Positions 42,832-52,359 of a stretch of 64,000 nt of DNA are shown one piece after another; positions within the stretch are counted from its first letter, which is position 1, and each line of letters starts with the position of its first letter. The translations under genes and the position numbers were made by a program. The DNA comes from Alphaproteobacteria bacterium (GTDB taxonomy: Bacteria; Pseudomonadota; Alphaproteobacteria; SHVP01), in the NCBI GenBank assembly GCA_016869765.1, contig VGES01000014.1, forward strand, positions 1-64,000. The letters run 5' to 3'. Below the pieces are notes generated by a model, which was not told the origin of the DNA, did not search any database, and saw nothing but the letters and a program-made list of their open reading frames with translations.

Positions 42832-43563
42832 ATGATTCTCCAGCTCTTCACCGACTTCGGCGCGGACGGCCCATACGTTGGTCAGATGACCGCTGTGCTT
42901 CTCCGGCACGCCCCGAATATCCCGGTCGTCTCCATGTTGGCCGATGCACCGACGGGAAATGTCCGCGCCAGCGCCTACCTGCTTGCGGCGCTCGCCCAGG
43001 ACCTGCCGCGCGATCATGTCGTCGTCGCGGTCGTCGATCCAGGGGTCGGAAGCGACGAACGCCTGCCCTGCATCCTCAACGCCGATGATCGTTGGTTCGT
43101 GGGTCCGGGGAATGGCCTGTGTGCGATCGTCGCGCGTCGCGCCCGGCATTGCCGTTGGTGGCGGATCACTTGGCAGCCTCCGCGTTTGAGCGCGACGTTT
43201 CATGGCCGCGACCTGTTCGCGCCCGTCGCCGCGATGCTGGCGCGCGGCGAAGCCCCGCTGGGCGTTCCGATCCCGCCGCCCACGCCTGGGCACGACTGGC
43301 CAGACGATCTCAGCGAGGTCATTTACGTCGACCACTTCGGCAACGCGATGACGGGCTTGCGGGCCGGTTCGCTGCCGTCCTGCGCAAGCCTTGGGGTGGC
43401 CGGTTGCCGCGCGGATCGGATACGGACGTTTGCCGATATGGCCCCAGGGCAACTCGCGTGGCTGGAAAACTCGCTCGGCCTCGCCGAGCTGGTGGTCAAT
43501 CGCGGACGGGCCAGCGCGATTCGCGGAATCGGCGTTGGCGCTTACGTGACGATCGAGCGCTGA
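42832..43563 (+). CDS. SAM hydrolase (SAM hydroxide adenosyltransferase, DUF62)
   Basis: A 243-residue protein of the SAM-dependent halogenase/hydrolase superfamily. The N-terminal domain shows LFTDFGADGPYVGQMTAVLL, VVDPGVGSDERLPCIL, RWFVGPGNGLCAIV and TFHGRDLFAPVAAMLARG; the C-terminal barrel has YVDHFGNAMTG and WLENSLGLAELVVNRG. Ordinary members of this family hydrolyse S-adenosylmethionine to adenosine and methionine; halogenating members are rare and I see no halogenase-specific loop. Its stop is directly adjacent to the convergent ftsY stop. Confidence 0.9.
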   Translation: MILQLFTDFGADGPYVGQMTAVLLRHAPNIPVVSMLADAPTGNVRASAYLLAALAQDLPRDHVVVAVVDPGVGSDERLPCILNADDRWFVGPGNGLCAIVARRARHCRWWRITWQPPRLSATFHGRDLFAPVAAMLARGEAPLGVPIPPPTPGHDWPDDLSEVIYVDHFGNAMTGLRAGSLPSCASLGVAGCRADRIRTFADMAPGQLAWLENSLGLAELVVNRGRASAIRGIGVGAYVTIER

Positions 43564-44499
43564 TCAGACCTGCCCGACCAAGGCTTTGCCGAACGCGGTC
43601 GCGTCGAAGGGTTGCAGGTCGTCGATGCTCTCGCCGACTCCGATGGCGTGAATGGGTAGGCCGAACTTGGCAGCGACCGCCACCAGAACCCCACCTTTCG
43701 CGGTCCCGTCGAGCTTGGTCATGATCAGGCCGGAGACCTCGCACACGTCACGGAACAACTCGACCTGATTCAGGACGTTCTGGCCCGTCGTCGCGTCGAG
43801 CACCAAAAGCACGGTATGCGGCGCCGTCGCATCGACCTTGCGCAAGACGCGGACGATCTTGCGCAACTCTTCCATCAAACCGGCCTTGTTCTGCAAACGG
43901 CCGGCCGTATCGATGAGCAGGACGTCGTCTCCGTCGGCGCGCGCCTTGGTCAGTGCGTCGAACGCCAGGCCGGCCGCGTCCGACCCTTGGGCCCGCGAAA
44001 AGAACTTGGCGCCGCTACGCTCGGCCCAGACCTTGAGTTGTTCGATCGCGGCGGCTCGGAACGTGTCGCCCGCCGCGATCGACACGGTGCGGCCCTCGCG
44101 TCGAAAGCGACTCGCCATCTTTCCGATCGTCGTCGTCTTGCCCGTGCCATTGACGCCCGTGACCAGGACGACATGGGGACGTCGTGCCGTGTCGATGACG
44201 AGGGGGACGGCAACCGGACCGAGTACCGCCGCGACCTCGTCGGCCAACGCCTGACGGATCTCCTGCTCGGTCACCTCGCGGTCGAACCGCGTCGCGGCCA
44301 GTCGTTCCGTGACCGCTGCTGCCGTGGCCACCCCGAGATCAGCGCGAATAAGGATTTCTTCGAGTTCCTCCAGTGCCGCGCGGTCGAGGCGACGGCGCAC
44401 GAACACACCACCGAGGCCCGTGCCCAACGCTGCGGCGGTGCGGGCAAGGCCCTGTCGCAGCCTGCCCAACCAGCCGGTTCGCCGCTCGGACTCAGCCAT
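43564..44499 (-). CDS. ftsY: Signal recognition particle receptor FtsY
   Basis: A 311-residue SRP receptor GTPase with the NG domain only; the acidic A domain of many FtsY proteins is reduced to about 20 basic residues. GTPase motifs are VTGVNGTGKTTTIGK, AAGDTFRAAAIEQL, LLIDTAGRLQNK and MTKLDGTAKGG. It docks ribosome-Ffh complexes at the membrane. The ATG at 44499 lies 8 nt inside the end of mtaB, so the two are coupled. The partner gene ffh starts 2.3 kb away on the other strand. Confidence 0.97.
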   Translation of the reverse strand: MAESERRTGWLGRLRQGLARTAAALGTGLGGVFVRRRLDRAALEELEEILIRADLGVATAAAVTERLAATRFDREVTEQEIRQALADEVAAVLGPVAVPLVIDTARRPHVVLVTGVNGTGKTTTIGKMASRFRREGRTVSIAAGDTFRAAAIEQLKVWAERSGAKFFSRAQGSDAAGLAFDALTKARADGDDVLLIDTAGRLQNKAGLMEELRKIVRVLRKVDATAPHTVLLVLDATTGQNVLNQVELFRDVCEVSGLIMTKLDGTAKGGVLVAVAAKFGLPIHAIGVGESIDDLQPFDATAFGKALVGQV

Positions 44500-45751
44500 C
44501 GACGGCGGAAGCCCGCAGACGATCGCCGCGACGGTCGATGACGCGAGCCGCCACGATCTGCCCGACCTCGGCCACTCCTTCCAGCTCGACGGGAAGATAG
44601 TGTTCCGAACGACCCGACCGACCGTCCTCGACGAGCACTTGTACGGTCGTACCCACCATCCGCTCAAGCCGGCGATCAAGAGTCCTTGCGCCCGCCTCCC
44701 GAAGTTGTGCGGCTCGCGCCCGACGGATGGCGAGCGGAACTTGAGGCATACGCGCCGCCGGCGTGCCGTTACGTGCCGAGTACGGGAAAACATGCAGCAA
44801 CGCGAGGTCACACTCTTCGACCAGGGCCAAGGTGTCGGCAAACATCGCATCGCTCTCGGTCGGAAAGCCCGCGATGAAATCGGCGCCAAAGACGAACTCG
44901 GGACGCCCTGAGCGAAGGGTCCGGCACAAGGCAATCGCGTCGTCGCGCGAATGGCGTCGTTTCATCCGACGCAGCACCAGGTCGTTCCCCGATTGGAGGC
45001 TCAGGTGCAGATGCGGCGCCAACCGCGGTTCGGCGACAAGCTGCGAGCGCAGGGCGTCATCGACCTCGGCCGGATCGATCGAACTCAATCGCAGGCGGGA
45101 CAACCCGGGAACGCGGTCGAGCAATCGCCGCACGAGCACGGCCAAATTCGGTTGGCCAGGCAGGTCGCGCCCGTACTCGCCGATGTCGACTCCCGTCAAG
45201 ACGAGCTCGCGAAAGCCGCCCGCCACCAGCCGCTCAGCCTCGCTGACCACATGCCCGACCGGCACGCTCCGCGAATTGCCACGCCCGAACGGAATGATGC
45301 AGAACGTGCAGCGGTGATTGCAGCCCTGCTGAATCTCGAGAAAGGCGCGCGCGCGGCCCTCGAATCCTTCGATCAGATGCCCGGCTGTCTCGCGTAGCGC
45401 CATGATGTCTTCGACCCGCACCCGTGGCGGCGTCGGAACCCCGAACGTCTCGGGCTGCAGTTTTTCGAGGTTGCCCACGACCTGATCGACCTCGGGCATG
45501 GCCGCATAGTCGGCCGGACGGATCTGGGCCGCACACCCGGTGACGATGACCCGGGTGCCCGGTCTTTCACGGCGCACGCGGCGAATAGTTTGGCGGGCCT
45601 GCCGTTCGGCCTCGGCCGTTACGGCGCAGGTATTGATGATCACCGCGTCGGTAAGTCCGGCCGCAGACGCCTGGCGCCGGATCACCTCCGATTCGTACGA
45701 ATTGAGGCGGCACCCGAATGTCACGACATCGATGTCGCGCACGACGTTCAC
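44492..45751 (-). CDS. mtaB: tRNA t6A37 methylthiotransferase MtaB
   Basis: A 419-residue radical SAM methylthiotransferase converting t6A37 to ms2t6A37. The N-terminal UPF0004 domain has three cluster cysteines (VTFGCRLNSYES, INTCAVT, VTGCAAQ). The radical SAM site is QQGCNHRCTFCIIPFGRG, and LHLSLQSGNDLVLRRMKR and a C-terminal TRAM-like domain follow. GTG at 45751 overlaps the dapF stop (GTGA) and begins just before the domain, so it is preferred over the longer frame starting at 45841. Confidence 0.95.
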   Translation of the reverse strand: MNVVRDIDVVTFGCRLNSYESEVIRRQASAAGLTDAVIINTCAVTAEAERQARQTIRRVRRERPGTRVIVTGCAAQIRPADYAAMPEVDQVVGNLEKLQPETFGVPTPPRVRVEDIMALRETAGHLIEGFEGRARAFLEIQQGCNHRCTFCIIPFGRGNSRSVPVGHVVSEAERLVAGGFRELVLTGVDIGEYGRDLPGQPNLAVLVRRLLDRVPGLSRLRLSSIDPAEVDDALRSQLVAEPRLAPHLHLSLQSGNDLVLRRMKRRHSRDDAIALCRTLRSGRPEFVFGADFIAGFPTESDAMFADTLALVEECDLALLHVFPYSARNGTPAARMPQVPLAIRRARAAQLREAGARTLDRRLERMVGTTVQVLVEDGRSGRSEHYLPVELEGVAEVGQIVAARVIDRRGDRLRASAVDG

Positions 45752-46590
45752 GGCCGCGCCGTCAGCCGGTCGAGATCGATGGAGCCTTGGAACACTTTGC
45801 TCACGGCTCCGCTCATCAGGACATGATTGTCGGCACGCCACTCGATCGTCAGCGTGCCGCCGGGCAAGACGACTTTGACGCGGCGGTCACAGAGGTCCCG
45901 CCGTACGGCCGCCACCGCCATCGCGCAGGCGGCTGTTCCACAGGCGAGCGTCAGACCGGCCCCCCGCTCCCAGACGCGCGCCACGATGCGTTCCCGCCCC
46001 TGAACGTTGGCGAGCGTGATGTTGGCGCGCTCGGGAAACAGTGGATGGCGTTCCAGACGCGGCCCGATCGTTGCGAGGTCGAACACCTCGACATCGGGCA
46101 CGAAAAACACCGCGTGGGGATTGCCCATACTCACGGCAACGGGGTCCGCGAGGGAACCAGCCTCGGTGTCCACCCGGAGTTCGAGATGCAGGGTGTCTTG
46201 CGGTCGGCTCAGGGGAATATCGCGCCAGTCGAGGCGCGCCGGCCCCATATCCACCCAAACCTCGCCATCGCTGCGGTCGACCGCTATTCGTCCGGCGACC
46301 GTCGACAGCGTCGCGTGATCGCTCCCGGTTTGATCGAGCAACATGGCTCCGACGCATCGCGTTCCGTTGCCACAGGCGCCCGACTCACCGCCATCGGCGT
46401 TGAAAAAGCGCAACATGGCGAGGTCTTGTGCCGCCGGCTCGATCACGATCACCTGGTCACAGCCGATCCCGCGGTGACGGTCGGCAAGCGCGCGGATTTG
46501 GGCAGCCCCAAGGCCGATCCGCCGCTGGCGCGCGTCGAACACGATAAAATCGTTGCCGAGGCCGTGCATTTTCACGAATGCCGTGTCCAT
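45748..46590 (-). CDS. dapF: Diaminopimelate epimerase
   Basis: A 280-residue cofactor-independent racemase of lysine and peptidoglycan precursor synthesis (LL- to meso-diaminopimelate). The N-terminal FVKMHGLGNDFIVFDA is diagnostic. Catalytic Cys73 lies in GACGNGTRCVG and the second Cys in TLACGTAACA. ATG at 46590 is chosen; the frame is open far upstream across the ffh region but is not coding there. No Shine-Dalgarno precedes the ATG, and a -10-like TATAAG ends 6 nt before it, so the mRNA may be leaderless. Confidence 0.97.
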   Translation of the reverse strand: MDTAFVKMHGLGNDFIVFDARQRRIGLGAAQIRALADRHRGIGCDQVIVIEPAAQDLAMLRFFNADGGESGACGNGTRCVGAMLLDQTGSDHATLSTVAGRIAVDRSDGEVWVDMGPARLDWRDIPLSRPQDTLHLELRVDTEAGSLADPVAVSMGNPHAVFFVPDVEVFDLATIGPRLERHPLFPERANITLANVQGRERIVARVWERGAGLTLACGTAACAMAVAAVRRDLCDRRVKVVLPGGTLTIEWRADNHVLMSGAVSKVFQGSIDLDRLTARP

Positions 46591-46596
46591 GGTCCG

Positions 46597-46626
46597 CTTA
46601 TATGGCCACAACCCCCGGGAATCCAA
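46597..46626 (-). promoter_or_regulatory. Candidate dapF promoter (leaderless)
   Basis: On the minus strand TTGGAT (46621-46626) and TATAAG (46597-46602) are 18 nt apart. Only CGGACC separates the -10 box from the dapF ATG, which places transcription start at or next to the A of the start codon. Confidence 0.45.
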
Positions 46627-46661
46627 CCGTTTCCGGGGTGGACCAACGTCGGAAGGACGCC

Positions 46662-46691
46662 TTGACGGCGTGGAAGGGCGGGGCGTATGGT
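46662..46691 (+). promoter_or_regulatory. Candidate ffh promoter
   Basis: TTGACG (46662-46667) and TATGGT (46686-46691) are 18 nt apart, giving a leader of roughly 100 nt before the ffh ATG. This would drive the long plus-strand run starting at ffh. Confidence 0.4.
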
Positions 46692-46800
46692 CCGCGCCCT
46701 CAAGGCTTTTCAAGGGCTTGAGCCGATCCGCTGGCGGGTCGGTCCGCCAGTCCACGATGTTCGTGCACTGGCGATTTTGGCGTTTGCGGGTACGACGACG

Positions 46801-48168
46801 ATGTTCGAGGCACTTCAGGAACGGCTGACCGGGGTCTTCGATCGCTTGACCAAGCGCGGCGTCCTCAAGGAATCGGACGTCGCCGAGGCCTTGCGCGAGG
46901 TACGTGTCGCGTTGCTCGAAGCCGACGTGGCCCTGCCGGTCGTCCGGGATTTCGTTGCGCAAGTCCAGACCAAGGCCGTGGGTGCCGACGTCTTGCGCTC
47001 CGTCACCCCAGGCCAGATGGTCATCAAGGTCGTCCACGACCACCTCGTCGAGACCTTGGGCCGCGCCGCAGAGCCGATCAACCTGAGGGCCGTGCCGCCC
47101 GTGCCGTTGTTGGTCGTCGGGCTCCAAGGCTCGGGGAAGACGACGACCGCGGCGAAGATCGCCAAGCGTTTGCAGGACAAGGAGCACAAGAAAGTGCTCC
47201 TCGCCTCGCTCGACGTCTACCGCCCGGCGGCCCAACAGCAGCTCAAGGTCTTGGGTGAGCAAGCCGGCGTCGCGACGCTTCCGATCGTCGACGGCCAAAT
47301 GCCGGTGGACATCAGCCGGCGGGCCATCCAAGCCGCCAAGCTCCAGGGCGCCGATGTCGTCATCCTGGACACCGCCGGTCGGCTGCACATCGACGAAGCG
47401 ATGATGACCGAGGTCGTCGCGGTACGCGACGCGGTGCGTCCGACGGAGATTCTGTTGGTCGCCGATTCGCTGACCGGCCAGGACGCGGTCAATGTCGCCA
47501 AAGCGTTCAAGGAACGCGTTGGTATCACGGGCATCGCGCTCACCCGGGTCGACGGCGATGCCCGGGGCGGTGCCGCGCTCAGCATGCGGGCGGTGACCGG
47601 GTGTCCGATCAAGCTGATGGGCTCGGGCGAGAAACTGGACGCACTGGAGGATTTCCACCCGTCACGCGTCGCATCGCGCATCCTCGGTATGGGCGACGTC
47701 GTATCGCTCGTCGAGAAAGCAGCCGAAACGATCGAGAAGGACGAAGCCGAGAAGCTCGAACAGAAGCTGTTGAGCGGCCAGTTCGACATCGAGGATTTGG
47801 CGAAGCAGTTCCGGCAGATGCGCAAGATGGGCGGGATGCAGGGTCTCATGGCGATGTTGCCCGGCGTCGGCAAGGTCAAAAAGCAGATGGCCGAAGCCAA
47901 CCTCGACGACAAGCTTCTCGCTCGTCAGGAAGCGATCATCTACGCGATGACCAAGAAAGAGCGCCGCAACGTCAATATCCTGAACGCTTCGCGCCGTCGC
48001 CGCATCGCGGCGGGGGCCGGCGTTCAGATTCAGGACGTCAACCGGCTCCTGAAGCAGTACCGCCAGATGTCCGACATGATGCGCAAAGTCGGCAAGCTGA
48101 CGAAGGGCGGCAAGATTTCGCCGCAGGCATTGCGCAGTTTGATTCCACCACAGGGTTTTCCGCGTTGA
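46801..48168 (+). CDS. ffh: Signal recognition particle protein Ffh
   Basis: The 455-residue SRP54 GTPase. The N domain starts MFEALQERLTGVFDRLTKRG. G-domain motifs are GLQGSGKTTTAAK, SLDVYRPAAQQQL, ILDTAGRLHID and LTRVDGDARGG. The Met-rich M domain includes FRQMRKMGGMQGLMAMLPG and the RNA-binding NASRRRRIAAGAG. It binds signal sequences and 4.5S RNA. ATG at 46801 fits the conserved start. It begins a nine-gene plus-strand run. Confidence 0.98.
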   Translation: MFEALQERLTGVFDRLTKRGVLKESDVAEALREVRVALLEADVALPVVRDFVAQVQTKAVGADVLRSVTPGQMVIKVVHDHLVETLGRAAEPINLRAVPPVPLLVVGLQGSGKTTTAAKIAKRLQDKEHKKVLLASLDVYRPAAQQQLKVLGEQAGVATLPIVDGQMPVDISRRAIQAAKLQGADVVILDTAGRLHIDEAMMTEVVAVRDAVRPTEILLVADSLTGQDAVNVAKAFKERVGITGIALTRVDGDARGGAALSMRAVTGCPIKLMGSGEKLDALEDFHPSRVASRILGMGDVVSLVEKAAETIEKDEAEKLEQKLLSGQFDIEDLAKQFRQMRKMGGMQGLMAMLPGVGKVKKQMAEANLDDKLLARQEAIIYAMTKKERRNVNILNASRRRRIAAGAGVQIQDVNRLLKQYRQMSDMMRKVGKLTKGGKISPQALRSLIPPQGFPR

Positions 48169-48206
48169 TCCAACACCTATCTATGCTTTGAAGGGAGCAA
48201 CTGAAC

Positions 48207-48593
48207 TTGGCCATTCGTATTCGCATGTCCCGCGCGGGCGCCAAGAAACGCCCGTACTACCGCATCGTCATTGCCGATTCCCGTAGCCCGCGGGATGGTC
48301 GTTTCATCGAACGCGTGGGCTCGTTCAATCCGCTGATGCCCAAGGCCGACCCGAGTCGGTTGAAGCTCGACGTCGAGCGCATCAAGCATTGGCTGAGCAA
48401 GGGCGCCCAGCCGAGCGAGCGGGTGGCCCGTTTCCTGGGTGAGGCGAAACTGATCGCGATGCCGCCGCGCCGCAACAACCCGCAGAAGGCGATCCCCAAG
48501 GCCAAGGCACAAGAACGACTGAAGGCCGCCCAGGGCGCCAAAGCCGATGCTGCCCCCGCCGCCGAAGCGGCGCCGGCGGCCCAGGGAGGCTAA
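48207..48593 (+). CDS. rpsP: 30S ribosomal protein S16
   Basis: A 128-residue S16 starting with the conserved [20 protein letters not shown] and continuing [13 protein letters not shown]. The C-terminal ~40 residues are an Ala/Lys-rich extension ([18 protein letters not shown]) common in Alphaproteobacteria. The start is TTG at 48207, with AAGGGAG about ten bases upstream; no ATG fits. The order ffh-rpsP-rimM-trmD-rplS is the classical one. Confidence 0.96.
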   Translation: MAIRIRMSRAGAKKRPYYRIVIADSRSPRDGRFIERVGSFNPLMPKADPSRLKLDVERIKHWLSKGAQPSERVARFLGEAKLIAMPPRRNNPQKAIPKAKAQERLKAAQGAKADAAPAAEAAPAAQGG

Positions 48594-48602
48594 CCGGCGA
48601 CC

Positions 48603-49145
48603 GTGGCCAACCGGGCGAGGGCGTCCCGTGTCTGCCTTGGCGTGATCGCCACGGCGCACGGACTGAAGGGCGAAGTGAAGATCAGATGCTTCGCTTCGGA
48701 TCCGACCGCCCTGACGGCCTATGGACCGCTCACCGATGAGACCGGCACCGTGAACTACACCGTGGTTCGATATCGCGAGAACAAGGGCATCGTCGTCGCT
48801 GCCCTCGAGGGCGTGCGCGACCGCAACGCCGCTGAGGCACTGCGTGGCGTTCAGCTGTTCCTCGATCGCTCCCGGCTGCCGGCAACCGCGCCGGACGAGT
48901 TCTACCAAGCCGACCTCGAGGGACTCCCCGTGCGCCATGTCGATGGACGGGCGCTCGGCACGGTGATCGCGTTTCACAACTATGGTGCGGGCGACTTGGT
49001 CGAAGTGGAACGAGAAGACGGTGGCCGTTTCATGGTGCCGTTCACGGCCGACTTCGTCCCCAGCGTGAGCCTCGCCGACGGCCTTCGGATAAAAGCCGAC
49101 GATGAGTGGATCTACAGCGATCGCCGATCGCGGGAGCGGTCATGA
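48603..49145 (+). CDS. rimM: Ribosome maturation factor RimM
   Basis: A 180-residue 30S maturation factor that binds S19 and helps 16S rRNA 3' domain processing. The N-terminal domain shows [21 protein letters not shown]; the PRC-barrel begins [13 protein letters not shown] and contains [18 protein letters not shown]. The start is GTG at 48603, 9 nt after rpsP. It overlaps trmD in ATGA. Confidence 0.96.
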   Translation: MANRARASRVCLGVIATAHGLKGEVKIRCFASDPTALTAYGPLTDETGTVNYTVVRYRENKGIVVAALEGVRDRNAAEALRGVQLFLDRSRLPATAPDEFYQADLEGLPVRHVDGRALGTVIAFHNYGAGDLVEVEREDGGRFMVPFTADFVPSVSLADGLRIKADDEWIYSDRRSRERS

Positions 49146-49900
49146 CCGCCAATGCCCTAGATCGTGCGGAGCCACTGTGGACCACGCAGGTGCTGACCCT
49201 GCTGCCCGAGGCGTTTCCCGGCCCGCTCGGGCTCTCGCTCGCGGGACGGGCCCTCAAGACCGGGATATGGAATCTCGAAACCGTAGACATTCGCCGATCG
49301 GCCACGGATCGCCATCACACGGTCGATGACACCCCGTTCGGGGGCGGTCCAGGCATGGTGCTGCGTCCCGACGTGCTAGCGCGGGCCATCGAGACGGCGC
49401 TTCAGCGCGGCCCCGCGATCGGACCACAGCGCCGCCTCGTGTACTTGAGTCCGCGTGGTCGCCTCCTCGATCAGACCATGGTGCGCGAGTTGGCGGCCGC
49501 CGATTGGGTGACCTTGATCTGCGGCCGCTTCGAAGGCGTCGACCAACGCTTGATCGAAGCACGCGCGATCGAGGAGATCAGCCTCGGTGATTTCGTCCTT
49601 TCGGGCGGCGAACCGGCGGCGATCGCGCTGATCGATGCCATCGTCCGTCTGCTGCCCGGTGTCATCGGCGATGCCGACGGATTGAACGAGGAAAGCTTCG
49701 CGGACGACCTCCTCGAATATCCGCACTACACGAAGCCTCGCGTCTGGGAGGACCGGCCGGTCCCGGACGTGCTGCTGTCCGGCCACCACGACGCGATTCG
49801 CCGCTGGCGACAGGCGCAATCGGAAGAAATTACCAAGCAACGGCGACCCGACCTCTGGCGTCGGCATCTCGCCCGCAACAAGACAGGAGTCGAGCCATGA
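49142..49900 (+). CDS. trmD: tRNA (guanine-N1-)-methyltransferase TrmD
   Basis: A 252-residue SPOUT methyltransferase making m1G37. [59 protein letters not shown] and [14 protein letters not shown] form the knotted SAM site; the C-terminal part has [27 protein letters not shown]. The ATG at 49142 overlaps the rimM stop and is preferred to an in-frame ATG at 49106. It overlaps rplS by 4 nt. Confidence 0.97.
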   Translation: MTANALDRAEPLWTTQVLTLLPEAFPGPLGLSLAGRALKTGIWNLETVDIRRSATDRHHTVDDTPFGGGPGMVLRPDVLARAIETALQRGPAIGPQRRLVYLSPRGRLLDQTMVRELAAADWVTLICGRFEGVDQRLIEARAIEEISLGDFVLSGGEPAAIALIDAIVRLLPGVIGDADGLNEESFADDLLEYPHYTKPRVWEDRPVPDVLLSGHHDAIRRWRQAQSEEITKQRRPDLWRRHLARNKTGVEP

Positions 49901-50304
49901 ACATCATCGAGCAACTCGAGAGGGAGCAGGTCGCCAAGCGCGCGGCCAAGGTCCCCGAGTTTCGTCCCGGCGATACCCTCGTCGTGAACGTGAAGATCAT
50001 CGAAGGCGAACGGGAACGCGTCCAAGCCTTCGAAGGAGTCTGCATTGCGCGGCGCAACCGCGGCATCAACTCGTCATTCACCGTGCGCAAGATCTCGTAC
50101 GGCGAAGGGGTCGAGCGCGTGTTCCCGCTCTACTCGCCGCAAATCGATTCGATCGAGGTGCTGCGTCGTGGCGATGTCCGCCGGGCGAAGCTCTATTACC
50201 TGCGCGGCCGTGCCGGTAAGAAGGCCCGCATTGCCGAAAAGCGCGATTATCTTCTCGAGGACGCCGCGGCGGCGCCGGCCGAGAGTCCGGCGACCAAGGA
50301 ATAA
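49897..50304 (+). CDS. rplS: 50S ribosomal protein L19
   Basis: A 135-residue L19: [22 protein letters not shown] at the start, then [48 protein letters not shown] and a basic C-terminal loop ([18 protein letters not shown]). Length is normal with a short Ala/Pro tail. It is translationally coupled to trmD. The leuC start follows 24 nt later with no terminator between. Confidence 0.98.
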   Translation: MNIIEQLEREQVAKRAAKVPEFRPGDTLVVNVKIIEGERERVQAFEGVCIARRNRGINSSFTVRKISYGEGVERVFPLYSPQIDSIEVLRRGDVRRAKLYYLRGRAGKKARIAEKRDYLLEDAAAAPAESPATKE

Positions 50305-50328
50305 CGCTTTACCCCTCGGGAGGACGCG

Positions 50329-51738
50329 ATGGCCGCACGCACCCTGTTCGACAAGATCTGGGACGCCCACGTCGTACAACAGAGCAATGACGGGACCGTC
50401 CTACTCTATATCGACCGTCACCTCGTCCACGAAGTGACGAGCCCGCAGGCCTTCGAAGGGCTGCGGTCCAACGGCCGCAAGGTGCGACGCCCGGATCTGA
50501 CGCTGGCCGTACCCGACCACAACGTCCCGACCACGGCCGATCGGCTACAGTTCGTGAAGGACGATGAGTCGCGTCTGCAACTCGACACTCTAACCAAGAA
50601 CGTCAAGGAGTTCGGAGTGCCCTACATCGCGATGGGCGACATTCGGCAGGGCATCGTCCACATCATCGGGCCAGAACAGGGCATGACCCAGCCGGGCATG
50701 ACGATCGTTTGCGGCGACTCCCATACCGCAACCCATGGCGCCTTCGGCGCTCTCGCCTTCGGCATCGGAACGTCCGAGGTCGAGCACGTGCTGGCCACAC
50801 AAACCCTTCCGCTCAAGCGCCCGAAGAACATGCGGGTCACGGTCGAAGGGCTCCCCGGGGCCGTCATTTCGGCCAAAGACCTGATCCTCGCGATCATCGC
50901 CAAGATCGGTACGGCGGGGGGCACCGGACATGTGATCGAGTACGCCGGTGAAGCGGTGCGCGCGCTGTCGATGGAAGGTCGCATGACGATGTGCAACATG
51001 AGCATCGAGGCCGGGGCCCGTGCTGGCTTGGTCGCGCCCGACGATACGACGTTCGCCTATGTCAAGGGTCGGCCGATGGCCCCCAAGGGAGCTCTTTGGG
51101 AGCAAGCCGAGCGCTACTGGCGCACGCTGCCGACCGATCCCGGCGCCCGCTACGACAAAGAGGTGACCTTGCGCGCTTCCGAAGTGGCGCCGCAGGTGAC
51201 CTGGGGAACGAGCCCAGAGGATGTTCTGCCCATTACCGGGCTCGTACCCGACCCGGCGGATCAGCCCAACGAGCACAAGCGTTCGTCGATGCAGCGCTCA
51301 CTCGAATACATGGGCCTGAAACCCGGCACGAAGCTGACCGACATTCGCATCGACCGGGTCTTCATCGGGTCGTGCACGAATGCCCGTTTGGAAGACATCC
51401 GCGCGGCTGCTTCGGTGATCAAGGGTCGCAAAGTTGCCTCCCACGTCAAGGCAATGGTCGTTCCCGGCTCGGGCTTGGTGAAGCAGGCCGCCGAACAAGA
51501 GGGGCTCGACAAAGTCTTCCTCGAATCGGGATGGGAGTGGCGCGAGCCCGGCTGCTCGATGTGTCTCGGCATGAACCCGGACAAGGTCGGTCCCGGCGAA
51601 CGTTGTGCCTCGACCTCGAACCGCAATTTCGAGGGTCGCCAGGGCCCGGGCGCGCGGACCCATCTGTTGAGCCCGGCGATGGCCGCCGCGGCCGCCATCA
51701 CCGGCCGTCTCGCCGACGTGCGCCAACTCGCCCGCTAG
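50329..51738 (+). CDS. leuC: 3-isopropylmalate dehydratase large subunit
   Basis: The 469-residue [4Fe-4S] subunit of isopropylmalate isomerase in leucine synthesis. It begins [57 protein letters not shown] and [32 protein letters not shown] carry the cluster and substrate residues. A CGGGAGG Shine-Dalgarno precedes the ATG. It is followed 9 nt later by leuD. Confidence 0.98.
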   Translation: MAARTLFDKIWDAHVVQQSNDGTVLLYIDRHLVHEVTSPQAFEGLRSNGRKVRRPDLTLAVPDHNVPTTADRLQFVKDDESRLQLDTLTKNVKEFGVPYIAMGDIRQGIVHIIGPEQGMTQPGMTIVCGDSHTATHGAFGALAFGIGTSEVEHVLATQTLPLKRPKNMRVTVEGLPGAVISAKDLILAIIAKIGTAGGTGHVIEYAGEAVRALSMEGRMTMCNMSIEAGARAGLVAPDDTTFAYVKGRPMAPKGALWEQAERYWRTLPTDPGARYDKEVTLRASEVAPQVTWGTSPEDVLPITGLVPDPADQPNEHKRSSMQRSLEYMGLKPGTKLTDIRIDRVFIGSCTNARLEDIRAAASVIKGRKVASHVKAMVVPGSGLVKQAAEQEGLDKVFLESGWEWREPGCSMCLGMNPDKVGPGERCASTSNRNFEGRQGPGARTHLLSPAMAAAAAITGRLADVRQLAR

Positions 51739-51747
51739 GAGCCGACG

Positions 51748-52347
51748 ATGCAGAAGTTCACCGTTCTCAAGGCGACATCCGCGGCATTGCCGCTACCGAA
51801 TATCGATACCGACACGATCATTCCCGCGCGCTATCTCAAGACGATCAAACGCACGGGCCTCGGCAAGGCCGCGTTTTATCCCATGCGCTATGACGACAAG
51901 GGGCAGGAAAAGCGCGACTTCGTCCTCAATCGTGAGCCGTTCCGGCAAGCGAAGATCCTGGTCGCGGGCGACAACTTCGGCTGCGGCTCCTCGCGAGAGC
52001 ACGCGCCGTGGGCGATTTCCGATTTCGGCATCAGTTGCCTCATCGCGACGAGCTTCGCCGACATCTTCTTCAACAACTGCGCCAAGAACGGCATCCTCTG
52101 CATCACGCTGCCCAAGGCCGATGTCGATGCCTTGATGAAGGATGCGCAACAGGGCGCGATCCTCACGGTCGACTTGGCGGCTCAGACGATCACGCGCCCG
52201 GGCGGGGCCGCGATCCGCTTCGAGGTCGACGCCCATCGCAAGCACAACCTGCTGCACGGGCTCGACGACGTCGGGATCACGCTCCAGGCCGAGAAGAGTA
52301 TTTCGGCCTACGAAGCACGATCGAAGACGGAACGGCCCTGGGTCTGA
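51748..52347 (+). CDS. leuD: 3-isopropylmalate dehydratase small subunit
   Basis: The 199-residue swivel subunit of isopropylmalate isomerase. [41 protein letters not shown] and [13 protein letters not shown] are characteristic. It joins LeuC to form the active heterodimer. It lies between leuC and leuB with gaps of 9 and 12 nt. Confidence 0.98.
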   Translation: MQKFTVLKATSAALPLPNIDTDTIIPARYLKTIKRTGLGKAAFYPMRYDDKGQEKRDFVLNREPFRQAKILVAGDNFGCGSSREHAPWAISDFGISCLIATSFADIFFNNCAKNGILCITLPKADVDALMKDAQQGAILTVDLAAQTITRPGGAAIRFEVDAHRKHNLLHGLDDVGITLQAEKSISAYEARSKTERPWV

Positions 52348-52359
52348 GGCACGAGCATC

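Noticed and set aside
42832-43563. A fluorinase or chlorinase for the SAM-dependent enzyme
   Set aside because: The sequence shows the standard hydrolase pattern and no halogenase-specific loop or biosynthetic neighbours.
45752-45841. A longer N-terminus for MtaB
   Set aside because: The extra 30 codons overlap dapF, have no conservation-like content, and the GTG at 45751 overlaps the dapF stop as expected for coupled genes.
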